From: Marinomonas atlantica
Lineage (GTDB): Bacteria; Pseudomonadota; Gammaproteobacteria; Pseudomonadales; Marinomonadaceae
Length of the DNA: 64,000 bases
Assembly: GCF_001639725.1 (NCBI RefSeq)
Contig: NZ_LTAW01000005.1
Span: 1-64,000, forward strand
Direction: 5' to 3'
Under the pieces are notes generated by a model that was not told the DNA's origin, did not search any database, and saw only the letters and a program-made list of their open reading frames with translations. Every line of letters starts with the position of its first letter. The stretch's first letter is position 1. Made by a program: the position numbers and the translations under genes. This document shows, piece by piece, positions 1-8,408 of the stretch.

Positions 1-70
1 GTAGCTCAGTTGGGAGAGCGTCGCCCTTACAAGGCGAATGTCGGGAGTTCGAACCTCTCCACACCCACCA
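1..70 (+). tRNA. tRNA-Val (TAC), 5' end cut by window edge
   Basis: The D arm, anticodon arm with TAC, T arm and encoded CCA are present and identical to the complete copy at 227-302. The first six acceptor-stem bases lie outside the window. It is part of a Val-Asp-Val tRNA cluster. Confidence 0.95.
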
Positions 71-104
71 CTTATAGAACAGTGGCTAAACAATCTATGA
101 CAAC

Positions 105-181
105 GGAGTGGTAGTTCAGTTGGTTAGAATACCTGCCTGTCACGCAGGGGGTCGCGGGTTCGAGTCCCGTCCATTCCGCCA
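105..181 (+). tRNA. tRNA-Asp (GTC)
   Basis: A 77-nt cloverleaf with acceptor stem GGAGTGG/CCATTCC (one G-T pair), anticodon loop CTGTCAC (GTC), T loop GGTTCGAGTCC and an encoded CCA end. It sits between two identical tRNA-Val genes and is probably co-transcribed with them. Confidence 0.97.
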
Positions 182-226
182 TTTACTTTTCCCCAAAGTA
201 AATGCGAGCGTTACCATCATTGCGAT

Positions 227-302
227 GGGTGTGTAGCTCAGTTGGGAGAGCGTCGCCCTTACAAGGCGAATGTCGGGAGTTCGAACCTCTCCACACCCAC
301 CA
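227..302 (+). tRNA. tRNA-Val (TAC)
   Basis: A complete 76-nt cloverleaf with acceptor stem GGGTGTG/CACACCC, anticodon TAC and encoded CCA. It is an exact second copy of the tRNA at the left edge. Nothing recognisable lies between it and the dehydrogenase remnant that ends at 506. Confidence 0.97.
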
Positions 303-505
303 ATATCGTAATCAAGAACATTCAATCCCCCCTAAAATGCGCTAAAACTCTTTCCATCTAATCCTTTATATTACTTCAGATTAAAATTTTTTCGCGTTTA
401 GTTCTTAATATGTCTTTATATCTTCACCAAGTTTATGACAAAAAAACCAGCATACTCTAGGTACCACTGGCTGAGCGCAACTTAATATTTCGTTTGAGGG
501 TGATC

Positions 506-1498
506 TTAGAGCCGCTCGAATTTATAAGGAGTAGGATCAATAATTGGTTCAGCGTTAGTGACAATGTCAGCGGCAAGCTGCCAAGCTGCCCAGCTGCCCA
601 GCTGCCCAGCTGCTGGGCCTGTGCCAACCCCTTGACCTGAAAAACCTGTGGCAATAGTTAATCCAGGAAGTGTATTAGTTCTATCAATTATTGGGTTCGA
701 ATCAGGTGTTATATCAATCACCCCAGCCCACGACTCTTCTATGATTGCTTGGTTAAAAATAGGCCATGCTTTTCTTAAATTTGTTAGCGCTTCATTATTT
801 AGTCCTGGGTTAGCAGCAGGATCTAGCGTTCTAATTTGCTCAAAAGGGGACTTCGAATTTGCTTTCCAGCGATGAGCCAGTTTCAGGTCTCTAAAGAACT
901 CTTTGCCAAATGAGGTGCGTAAGAAGCCTCCTTGGGTTCGTAGCTGACTAAGATAGCGCCAACCAATTAGTAAATGATCAAGAGTAATGTGAGCGTCGAG
1001 TGCACTTCGTTGCGTGATGATAAAACCACCATCTTGATGTTTTCTGAATAAAAAATCTGGACCGCCCACTGAAATTTCACTTGGTCCTTCCATCGGTTTG
1101 GTTCGTAATACCGAGCAGACCAAAGGCAGTGTTGGTAGCGAAATACCATGATTGCCAAGAAAACGGCGCGACCACGCTCCGCCTGCAAGTAGCACCTGAT
1201 CACATCGAATCTCACCCTTTTCTGTTACGACGCAACATACTTTCCCTGCGGAAGTAGATAAAGTTCGTACGGCACAGTCTTGTACCATAATCGCACCTTT
1301 AGCGATGGCAGATCTGGCCATAGCGGTGGTTGCGATAGATGGTTCTGCACGACCATCAGAAGGGGTGTAGATACCTCCACGCCAATCGCCTTTGCCTCCT
1401 GGAACTAAGTCGTCGATTTCTTTTGAACTAAGCATTTTTGAATCAAGAGACAGAGATAATTCGCGAGTTTCTAACTGGTACAGTTCGCAATGTATTGA
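506..1498 (-). pseudogene. 5'-truncated DadA-like FAD amino acid dehydrogenase
   Basis: The frame translates to the middle and C-terminal part of a D-amino acid dehydrogenase (DadA)-type flavoprotein. It includes a substrate-domain stretch (SSKEIDDLVPGGKGDWRGG), the late FAD-contact region (VIDITPDSNPIID, then ATGFSGQGVGTGPAAG) and a normal-looking C-terminus. The N-terminal Rossmann GxGxxG segment, roughly 120 residues, is absent. The homologous reading frame continues upstream of the first ATG (1435) to a TGA at 1499-1501, so the ATG is internal and the gene has been cut. Near the C-terminus an 8-bp repeat has expanded. Without its FAD-binding N-terminus the product is unlikely to work. The downstream mesX-mesD operon is on the same strand but separate. 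Confidence 0.75.
575..614. repeat. Five tandem 8-bp units inside the dehydrogenase remnant
   Basis: The plus strand shows AAGCTGCC twice, CAGCTGCC twice and a final CAGCTGCT. On the coding strand these turn the usual GPAAGQLAAD ending of this family into a version with eight extra residues. Three extra 8-bp units equal 24 bp, so the frame is kept. The pattern suggests slippage expansion. Confidence 0.85.
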
Positions 1499-1560
1499 TC
1501 ACATGGAACACGAAATGACAGAGTAAGTTCGCGTTTGAAAAAGGGTCATAGTTTGCATTT

Positions 1561-1594
1561 CATAGCGTTATCAAAAAAGGAGGATAACGCTATG
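1561..1594 (-). terminator. 12-bp perfect inverted repeat downstream of mesD
   Basis: CATAGCGTTATC (1561-1572) and GATAACGCTATG (1583-1594) are exact inverted copies around a 10-nt spacer. It lies 23 bp beyond the mesD stop and is a likely transcript end. There is no clear U-tract after the stem in the mesD direction; the T-run falls in the loop, so it could also be another kind of site. Confidence 0.5.
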
Positions 1595-1616
1595 AATGAG
1601 AACTTTGTTGATAAAA

Positions 1617-2645
1617 CTAAGCAGCACCTAGCTCTTTGCGAATGATTTCTGCACCTGCGTTTAGAGCGGCCAGTTTACCGCTTGCGACCTTTCGAGACAA
1701 AGGTGCCATGCCACAGTTTGTGCAGGGATATAACTTATCAGCATCGACGTATTTCAATACATTACGCAAGGTGTCTGCAACTTCTTCAGGTGTTTCTATG
1801 TGATTAGTTGCCACGTCAATGGCACCAACCATAACCTTCTTACCTCGGACCAGTTCTAAAAGCTCAGTTGGTACTCGCGAGTTATGGCACTCAAGCGAAA
1901 TGATATCAATATTAGAAGCTTGAAGTTTTGGGAAAATTTCTTCGTACTGACGCCATTCTGATCCCAGCGATTCTTTCCAGTCAGTGTTGGCCTTGATCCC
2001 GTATCCATAGCAAATATGCACGGCAGTCTCACACTTAAGACCTTCAATGGCACGTTCTAAACAGGCTATTCCCCAGTCATTGACCTCGTCAAAAAACACG
2101 TTAAAGGCAGGCTCATCAAACTGAATAATATCAACCCCTGCAGCCTCTAATTCTTTGGCTTCCTCATTTAGGATTTTAGCGAATTCCCAAGCTAGTTTTT
2201 CACGGCTTTTGTAGTGGTCGTCGTAAAGTGTATCAACCATTGTCATTGGTCCAGGCAGTGCCCATTTAATCGGTTGTTTTGTTTGCTGACGCAAAAATTT
2301 AGCGTCTTCAACGAATACTGACTTCTGACGCGAAACAGCGTTGATGACAACTGGTACGCTAGCATCATAACGATCACGTATTTTGACTGTTTTGCGATTG
2401 TCAAAATCCACACCGTTAAGGTGCTCAATAAATGTGGTTACAAAATGTTGGCGAGTTTGTTCGCCATCGCTGATGATATCAATACCAGCGTGTTGTTGTT
2501 CTTGAAGAGCAATGCGAAGAGCGTCTTGTTTACCGCTTACTAATTGGTCGTCTTGTAGTTTCCATGGTGACCAAAGCGTTTCAGGTTCAGCAAGCCAAGA
2601 GGGTTTTGGTAGGCTGCCAGCGGTCGATGTTGGTAATAGTGTCAT
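1617..2645 (-). CDS. mesD: Core-MetE folate-independent methionine synthase (MesD type)
   Basis: This 342-residue protein has only the catalytic C-terminal half of cobalamin-independent methionine synthase. The zinc ligands are visible: H-x-C in AVHICYG, E in SLECHN and C in YPCTNCG. The N-terminal folate-binding half of MetE is missing, as in the short Mes families that methylate homocysteine from a donor other than methyl-folate. A partner gene of the DUF1852 family (mesX) lies immediately upstream in the same direction, which is the known hallmark of MesD. I chose ATG 2645, because it begins the conserved TLLPTSTAGSLPKPSWL segment and has AGAGAAG upstream; the frame extends further 5' without homology. 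The methyl donor for this family is not settled. Confidence 0.88.
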   Translation of the reverse strand: MTLLPTSTAGSLPKPSWLAEPETLWSPWKLQDDQLVSGKQDALRIALQEQQHAGIDIISDGEQTRQHFVTTFIEHLNGVDFDNRKTVKIRDRYDASVPVVINAVSRQKSVFVEDAKFLRQQTKQPIKWALPGPMTMVDTLYDDHYKSREKLAWEFAKILNEEAKELEAAGVDIIQFDEPAFNVFFDEVNDWGIACLERAIEGLKCETAVHICYGYGIKANTDWKESLGSEWRQYEEIFPKLQASNIDIISLECHNSRVPTELLELVRGKKVMVGAIDVATNHIETPEEVADTLRNVLKYVDADKLYPCTNCGMAPLSRKVASGKLAALNAGAEIIRKELGAA

Positions 2646-2673
2646 AATAACTTGTCTTCTCTTATAAGGGTAA

Positions 2674-3651
2674 TTAGTAAGTGATTTGCGCCGACCATTG
2701 TTCAAGGATGGCTTGGTAAGGCTTAATAAAGTGCTCTTCCGTTAACTTCCCTTGTTTCACTGCTAGTTGGCTACGTTCTTCACGATCATACTGGATATGT
2801 GTCAATGAATGATCTGGGTGCTTCAGGCTTGGCTTGAAAAGCTCACCAGCGACAGCGTTGGCATTGTAAATCTCAGGACGATAGATTTTTTGGAATGTCT
2901 CCATCGTGCTAATAGTGCTGATCAGTTCTAGGTTCGTATAGTCATTTAATAAGTCACCAAAGAAATAGAACGCTAATGGCGCAGCGCTGTTTGGTGGCAT
3001 GAAGTAGCGAACGTTCAGACCCATTTTTTTGAAGTAGTTTTCTGTTAAAGAAGACTCATTTACGTGGTATTCCACACCAAGTATTGGGTGTTGATTTTTG
3101 GTACGGTGATAGGCTTTATTTTCAGAAACGCTCAGGCATATTACGGGCAGCTTGTTAAAATTTTCTTTATAAGTTTTTGAGGTAATAAATGACTGAAAGA
3201 TATTGCCATGCAACTCGCCAAAGTCTGTTGGAACACTAAAATGTTCTTGGTTTTTATTATGCTCTTGAAGTAATACGCTGAAATCATAATCTCTGACATA
3301 CGACGAAAAATTGTTGCCGACGATGCCTTCAACACGCGTATCTGTTTTATGGTCGAGGATATGTGTCTTCAACACTTCGATGGTTGGGAAGGTCTGACCA
3401 TTCCCTTCGATATCGATCTCTACAGAGACAATTTCAAGCTCAACTGAATAGCGATTGCCATTTGTATTATCCCAATCGGCCAAGGCATTAAAGCGGTTAT
3501 TAATCATTCGCAAGGTGTCACGAAGATTATCTTGACGCCTTTCACCTCTTGCCAAATTCGCAAAATTTGTTGTAGCGCGAGTGTTGTTTGATGGCTGATA
3601 GTGCTCATCGAAGGGGGTCGTTTGAATTGAAAAACTAAAATTCTGGCTCAT
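2674..3651 (-). CDS. mesX: MesX (DUF1852), partner of MesD
   Basis: A 325-residue cytoplasmic protein of the DUF1852 family, named MesX for its co-occurrence with and requirement by MesD in oxygen-dependent, folate-independent methionine synthesis (established knowledge). It has been proposed to be an oxygenase, but I see no classical cofactor motif. ATG 3651 starts MSQNFSFSIQTTPFDEHYQP, with AGGAC upstream. The stop lies 28 bp before the mesD start, so the two genes form one operon with mesX first. A small GGGG-TTCG-CCCC hairpin and a palindrome sit in the leader. Confidence 0.88.
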   Translation of the reverse strand: MSQNFSFSIQTTPFDEHYQPSNNTRATTNFANLARGERRQDNLRDTLRMINNRFNALADWDNTNGNRYSVELEIVSVEIDIEGNGQTFPTIEVLKTHILDHKTDTRVEGIVGNNFSSYVRDYDFSVLLQEHNKNQEHFSVPTDFGELHGNIFQSFITSKTYKENFNKLPVICLSVSENKAYHRTKNQHPILGVEYHVNESSLTENYFKKMGLNVRYFMPPNSAAPLAFYFFGDLLNDYTNLELISTISTMETFQKIYRPEIYNANAVAGELFKPSLKHPDHSLTHIQYDREERSQLAVKQGKLTEEHFIKPYQAILEQWSAQITY

Positions 3652-3671
3652 GGTCTGTTGTCCTATTTCAT

Positions 3672-3683
3672 GGGGCGAACCCC
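3672..3683 (-). promoter_or_regulatory. GGGG-UUCG-CCCC hairpin in mesX leader
   Basis: On the minus strand GGGG and CCCC flank a TTCG tetraloop, a very stable small hairpin about 20 nt before the mesX start codon. It may affect translation or mRNA stability. I do not recognise a known riboswitch fold here. Confidence 0.4.
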
Positions 3684-3749
3684 GAGTTAATTCCCTGCTT
3701 TCTATGGCCTGTTTCAAGCTTCGATGTCTCAGCAGCAATGTTGTATAGG

Positions 3750-3763
3750 ACGTATTTATACGT
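3750..3763. promoter_or_regulatory. Palindromic candidate operator upstream of mesX
   Basis: ACGTAT-TT-ATACGT is a perfect 6-bp inverted repeat about 100 bp upstream of mesX, in AT-rich promoter-like sequence. It is not a match to the MetJ or MetR sites I know. The role is inferred only from position. Confidence 0.35.
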
Positions 3764-3963
3764 AACTTTTTAATATGAGTAAAATTCTCTTAATTCAGGT
3801 GGTGTTGAATATTATTAATAGTTAAGGGTGCGGAAAGATTTCTTGGGTCGTTTTGATGTAAAACGAAGTGCAAGTTTTCATAAATGTTCTCTTGCGAGAA
3901 TTTACGGAAGGAGAGGCCGGGCAGGGCTCTTTTTCAATTTAAGAGAGCCTGAATGAGGCTTGA

Positions 3964-3995
3964 GTATCCTGCATCTGAAAATAGAAACAGGATAC
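3964..3995 (-). terminator. Stem-loop after the MFS permease gene
   Basis: GTATCCTG (3964-3971) and CAGGATAC (3988-3995) form a perfect 8-bp stem with a 16-nt loop, 17 bp beyond the permease stop. No strong U-tract follows. A second weaker stem of AGAGCC type lies at about 3925-3950. Confidence 0.5.
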
Positions 3996-4011
3996 CCGTT
4001 CAATAAGCGTA

Positions 4012-5853
4012 TTAAGATGATTCGTCTTTGTATTTCAATGTGTCAGGAATCACCGATTCGATATCTTCAACGTGCTCGGGAGTGTTTTCAGAGATGTAGT
4101 CAACCATACCGGTGATAGTTTCTTCAACATGACTCTCTTCGGCTAACCGGTCAGCGTAGCGCATTTCCTCTAAGTGTGTCGCAGCAGACGTAGCATAGGC
4201 CTCAGCAATGTCTACGACAGTTTCAGGGTGCTCTTCCATGACTGACTCGGCAGCAGCCTCAAAGATTTCTTGACTGTGTTCAGGGTCTGCGTCGGTTATC
4301 ATGGTAGTCAGCTCAGGCACTTCTTCGTAATCTGCTTCTTTAAAGACAAGGTCTACTAATTCCGAGGTAGATCCAGATGCATTAGTGATAATCGTTTGGA
4401 TTAGCTCTTGCTGGTTCTCATGATTAGGGTCGTACTTATTCAATCGCTGGTACAGTTCTGTTACATCAATTCCTTCGATACTGGCCAGGGCTTTTGCAAA
4501 ATCTAATACTTGCTCAGGATAGGAACGTGCCAAAATGCTGACCATTTTCAACGCAAGTTTAGGTTGTAATTGAGCAATATCGACCGCGATCGCCACCTCA
4601 TGACTTAGCATAGAAGTATCAACATATTCTAAACGAGGGTCTAATTCACTACTAACCCAACCCATCGCAGCCCCTTGTGGTACGAAGGATTCTTGTTCTT
4701 CAAGCGGAATAGACTTACGGACCTTGCTTCGGTAGACAACAAATAATGCAAAGGTTAACTGAATAAGGCCCAGTGCAATAAAGAAATAGTCAATGCCAAT
4801 GTGCTCCATTACAAGACCGATTACATAAGGTCCAATAATACCGCCAGCGGCATATATGATAATGATGGCACCAATGGCACCGCTCATTTGGTTTTGTTGC
4901 AATCGGTCAAATGTTTCAGAGATACCCAGTGGATAAAGGCTTGAAACGATTCCACTACTGATACTAATCAAGATCAATGAGGCAATGAAAAAGTCAAAGC
5001 CCAGAATGGTAGGGATGAGTAACGTACATACGATCGAGAACATGACGATATACAAGATCACTTTTCGTCGCTCTAACCGATCGGCAAGATAGCCGATGGG
5101 GAATTGCAGCGCCGCACCACCAATGATAGCAGCACCAACCAATAGTGATAAGTTGACACCAGAAATGCCTTTGGAATCAGCATAGACGGACAACATACTA
5201 AGTAGGGAGCTTAATACTAAGCCACAGACCAGTACCGAGCTGGCACCTACTGGGGATGTGCGAATCAGTTGAAGCATTGGCATAGGCACGGTGTCTTCGA
5301 CTTGAGGTGCTGTTGCTTTGCCCATGGCAATGGGGACAACCCCGCCACACAGAAGTAGACCTGCGATGATGTACAGCGTTGCATGAGTAACATCGGCTAT
5401 GTTAACGACAAATGACCCTAAGAACATTGATAACAGCACTACAATTTGGTTAGTAGCCAGGATTCTTGAACGTGTTTCAGATGTAGAACGCTCACTTAAC
5501 CAACCATCAGAAACAATGTTGGTTGCGGCAATACAAAACCCCATGAGAATGCGCATAACGGCCCAGACCCACTCATTAAACCATAGGTAGCAAATTAAGA
5601 TACTGATAGCGGCGAGTGCTGCTGAAGCCGTGTACATACGAATATGTCCAACACGTGTCATCAATCGCCTAGTAAACATGCCACCTAATAATAGCCCGAC
5701 TGAAAACATGGACATGATTAAGCCAATATTTCCGGTACTGACTTGTTCAAAATTTAATCGTAACGGAAGCAGGACGTTAATGAGTCCATGACTTATGTAG
5801 ATGAAGAAGCCGCTAGCGAATAAAGCCAATAATGAAAATAGCGTTGCTGACAT
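4012..5853 (-). CDS. MFS transporter with long acidic C-terminal domain
   Basis: The first 370 or so residues form a typical 12-helix major facilitator permease, with the loop motif GGMFTRRLMTRVGH after helix 2 and a matching GYLADRLERRK after helix 8. It resembles the YcaD/UMF-type permeases whose substrates are unknown. About 240 further residues follow; they are acidic, helical and soluble, which is unusual for the superfamily (permeases are usually 400 residues). The tail is rich in short helix pairs such as VAIAVDIAQLQPKLALKMVSIL and may be a cytoplasmic interaction or regulatory domain. The gene stands alone between stem-loops. Confidence 0.8.
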   Translation of the reverse strand: MSATLFSLLALFASGFFIYISHGLINVLLPLRLNFEQVSTGNIGLIMSMFSVGLLLGGMFTRRLMTRVGHIRMYTASAALAAISILICYLWFNEWVWAVMRILMGFCIAATNIVSDGWLSERSTSETRSRILATNQIVVLLSMFLGSFVVNIADVTHATLYIIAGLLLCGGVVPIAMGKATAPQVEDTVPMPMLQLIRTSPVGASSVLVCGLVLSSLLSMLSVYADSKGISGVNLSLLVGAAIIGGAALQFPIGYLADRLERRKVILYIVMFSIVCTLLIPTILGFDFFIASLILISISSGIVSSLYPLGISETFDRLQQNQMSGAIGAIIIIYAAGGIIGPYVIGLVMEHIGIDYFFIALGLIQLTFALFVVYRSKVRKSIPLEEQESFVPQGAAMGWVSSELDPRLEYVDTSMLSHEVAIAVDIAQLQPKLALKMVSILARSYPEQVLDFAKALASIEGIDVTELYQRLNKYDPNHENQQELIQTIITNASGSTSELVDLVFKEADYEEVPELTTMITDADPEHSQEIFEAAAESVMEEHPETVVDIAEAYATSAATHLEEMRYADRLAEESHVEETITGMVDYISENTPEHVEDIESVIPDTLKYKDESS

Positions 5854-6250
5854 AAGTTTTGGACCTGGTAAGCTTTGAGAGTTCGAAAAACGGTTAATAC
5901 AAGATGTTAAAAAAATGGTAGATCAGTGCTATCTCATTAGAATAGAAACAACTTGTTTATCATGCTAGTTATGATTTAAGAGCAATAAGTGTTTTTGTCT
6001 TATAAAGATAAAAATAGGCGGATTACATCGAATTAAAACATAGTCTAAGAAAGGCAAAGGTAGCTGAATGTTGGCATTTAGACCAGACTTTTTAGCTTAC
6101 TTTAGAGCATTAATCATGACAAAAGCGATGCAATCAATAAATTGATCTACTAGGCGATATGGTAGTATACGTTTCATTCTTGTTTTGAGTGTCGAATCTA
6201 GGTTGTGCTCTGTTGATTTTACGGCTTTATGGAGTTGAGCTGATTGGTCA
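5854..6250. other. Intergenic region, no gene seen
   Basis: About 400 bp of AT-rich sequence between the MFS start and the end of the MetF-like gene. It must carry the MFS promoter. No ORF with family features, RNA gene or strong repeat is visible. Confidence 0.6.
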
Positions 6251-7075
6251 CTATAGATGTTTCTGTATCCATAATGTGTTTTTATTTACACCATCTAGAG
6301 TGTAAAGATGAAAATAGGCATTTTTAATACCCAGTCTTTCAATCTGCTGAGCCAGTCCAACGAAAATTGAGTCAGTATTCGCATCAAGCTGCAGGTTAGC
6401 GGTATCCATCTCATAATTAGCGAGTGAGTCAGCCGTAATAGGCACACCAAATAGGTTAGCGAAGTGGCGTATTGTTTTCACCTTTGTTGGGCAAGGCACG
6501 CCGATTCGAATAGTCTCTATTATCCCCATTGCCCTGATTTCTTGAACCCACTTAATAATACGTGTTGTACAAAACGCCAGCTGCGTAGTGATCTCTATCT
6601 TGTATTGATTTTTTCTTAGAAATGCGATTTTCCACTTTAATGCAACCATTAGCTGATTTGACGTTATATGAGGGTGTCCTTCTGGATAGCCCGCTATAAC
6701 GATGGTTTCAACATCACAAGTCTTCAATATATTGCTTTCAAATAGCGCCAGTGAATTTTCATACGGTCCTTCAGGCGCCACTGGGTCACCGCCAACAAAC
6801 ATAAGTCGTTTAATGTCAGCGCGATATTTTAGCTCATTCACGAAATAGTCAAGGTCTGCTTTTGATGAGACCCTTCTTGAAGAAAGGATAGGTGTCGGCT
6901 CTAAACCGAGCGATTTAATCGTGACAGCGGCCTGAATTCTTTGCTCGTGCGTTTCATTGCCAAGAAAAGCGATATTAACGGGTGTACGAGTTGGCAACAT
7001 GTCGGCAACCGTTGAGAGCTCCTTTACGCTCTTGCCTGTCGTCTCAAGGCTGAATTTAGGTAGGCAAGTAGTCAT
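6251..7075 (-). CDS. Methylenetetrahydrofolate reductase-family protein
   Basis: A 274-residue protein of the MetF fold, a flavin-dependent TIM barrel that reduces methylene-THF to methyl-THF. Family landmarks are the early NIAFLGNETHEQRI strand-helix, FVGGDP (in place of the usual RGDxP), GYPEGHP and IGVPCPTKVKTIRHFANLFGVP. It is divergent from housekeeping MetF; such variants often act in one-carbon disposal during methylamine or betaine breakdown. Start at ATG 7075 (MTTCLPKF) or, less likely, ATG 7096. It stands alone, between the MFS gene and cioB. A link to the betaine cluster 15 kb away is only a guess. Confidence 0.72.
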   Translation of the reverse strand: MTTCLPKFSLETTGKSVKELSTVADMLPTRTPVNIAFLGNETHEQRIQAAVTIKSLGLEPTPILSSRRVSSKADLDYFVNELKYRADIKRLMFVGGDPVAPEGPYENSLALFESNILKTCDVETIVIAGYPEGHPHITSNQLMVALKWKIAFLRKNQYKIEITTQLAFCTTRIIKWVQEIRAMGIIETIRIGVPCPTKVKTIRHFANLFGVPITADSLANYEMDTANLQLDANTDSIFVGLAQQIERLGIKNAYFHLYTLDGVNKNTLWIQKHL

Positions 7076-7355
7076 TATATGTCCAATAAAAGTCATCTCA
7101 TAAACTGAATATTGGTGCTGTTTTTGCTCAATTAGTAGGGGCAGATGTTAAATAAATGATGGTGACAGAAACTGAAAATTCGCTGAGCGCTTATATCTGT
7201 CCCTATTTATTCTCTTCTTTTTTGTGCCTGTACTGAAATCTTAAATAGCCTATTATCAGCTTGTTTAGAAGCACAGCAGAGATCCCTTACATTGGTACAG
7301 CATCCTGTCAAATCACTGTCTGTTGTGAAGGTTTTATTGATTAAGAGGTAACATT

Positions 7356-8360
7356 ATGGGATTCGACTTAATGATCATCTGGGCAATCGTGATTGGCTTT
7401 GCGCTAATGATGTATGTCTTGATGGATGGTTTTGATTTGGGTGTCGGTTTGTTGTTTATTGGGGTTCGAAATAAACAAGACCGAGATGTAATGATAAATT
7501 CCGTGGCCCCTGTATGGGACGGGAATGCAATTTGGTTAGTGCTCGGTGGGGCTTGTATGATGGCCGTGTTTCCGCTGGCGTATTCGATCATTTTAGACGC
7601 GTTATACGTTCCTTTGTTGTGTCTGTTGTTTGGTTTTATGTTGCGCGGAGTTGCCTTTCAATATCGCTTTAAAGCGGGCGCTAAAGATAAAGGTATTTGG
7701 GATGCCTTGTTCTGTGTGGGCTCTGTTGTGGCGACCTTCTTTCAAGGCGTGGCAGTAGGTGCGGTGATTGAAGGTTTTGCCGTTGAGAATGGTCAATTCG
7801 TTGGAAGTGCATGGGATTGGGTGAGTTGGTTTAGTATTCTGGTAGGTTTTTGTATTTTGCCTGCTTATGGTTTATTGGGATCCACTTGGTTACTGATCAA
7901 AACAGAAAACGCACTCAACAAAAAAATGCGCCAATACTCGCACCATTTATTAGTGTGGCTTGGCTACGCAATGACCGTACTTATCCTTGTTACGCCATTC
8001 TTAACAGAAGCCTTAAGAGAGCGTTGGTTAGGGTTACCAAATTTCTTCTATATGGGCTTCATTCCAATGCTTGGTTTAATGCAGTTTACTTGGGTGTACT
8101 ATGTTATTCGATTCTCAGAGTGGCAGAGATGGCCATTTGCATTGACGCTAGGACTGCTCGGTCTGGCTTTTTTCACGTTGATTACCAGTTTGTGGCCCAA
8201 CATTATCCAGCCAGATGTAACTATCTATCAAACGGCTGCGCCTGAGTCGAGTTTACAATTTACCCTATGGGGAGGCGTTATTCTTACACCGGTCATACTT
8301 TGCTGTTGCTATTGGTCTTATCATGTTTTTCTCAGTAAGGTTCAAAGTTTACGTTACTGA
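7356..8360 (+). CDS. cioB: Cyanide-insensitive bd-type oxidase subunit II
   Basis: A 334-residue polytopic membrane protein of the CydB/CioB family, subunit II of cytochrome bd-type quinol oxidase. Landmarks are the N-terminal MGFDLMIIWAIVIGFALMMY, VLMDGFDLGVG and APVWDGNAIWLVLGG. The length matches the short CioB branch, not E. coli CydB (379 residues). The start has AAGAGG 7 bp upstream. Subunit I (cydA/cioA), which carries the hemes and is almost always directly upstream, is missing: the 280 bp upstream hold no coding sequence. The 3' end lies in a 33-bp tandem duplication shared with the convergent MocR gene. Confidence 0.88.
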   Translation: MGFDLMIIWAIVIGFALMMYVLMDGFDLGVGLLFIGVRNKQDRDVMINSVAPVWDGNAIWLVLGGACMMAVFPLAYSIILDALYVPLLCLLFGFMLRGVAFQYRFKAGAKDKGIWDALFCVGSVVATFFQGVAVGAVIEGFAVENGQFVGSAWDWVSWFSILVGFCILPAYGLLGSTWLLIKTENALNKKMRQYSHHLLVWLGYAMTVLILVTPFLTEALRERWLGLPNFFYMGFIPMLGLMQFTWVYYVIRFSEWQRWPFALTLGLLGLAFFTLITSLWPNIIQPDVTIYQTAAPESSLQFTLWGGVILTPVILCCCYWSYHVFLSKVQSLRY

Positions 8361-8408
8361 GGTTCCAGTAAGGTTCAAAGTTTACGTTACTGAGGTTCCA
8401 GTAAGGTT
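8334..8408. repeat. 33-bp tandem duplication between convergent genes
   Basis: Two exact 33-bp units (8334-8366 and 8367-8399) are followed by nine bases of a third. The first unit holds the cioB stop and the second the stop of the convergent MocR gene. With a single unit the two genes would overlap tail to tail, so the duplication appears to have separated them. Confidence 0.95.

Noticed and set aside
506..1435. Intact 309-residue oxidoreductase starting at ATG 1435
   Set aside because: No FAD-binding Rossmann start, and the family sequence continues upstream of the ATG until a stop codon.
3661..3780. SAM or B12 riboswitch upstream of mesX
   Set aside because: Only a UUCG hairpin and a palindrome are seen; no conserved core of a known riboswitch could be matched by eye.
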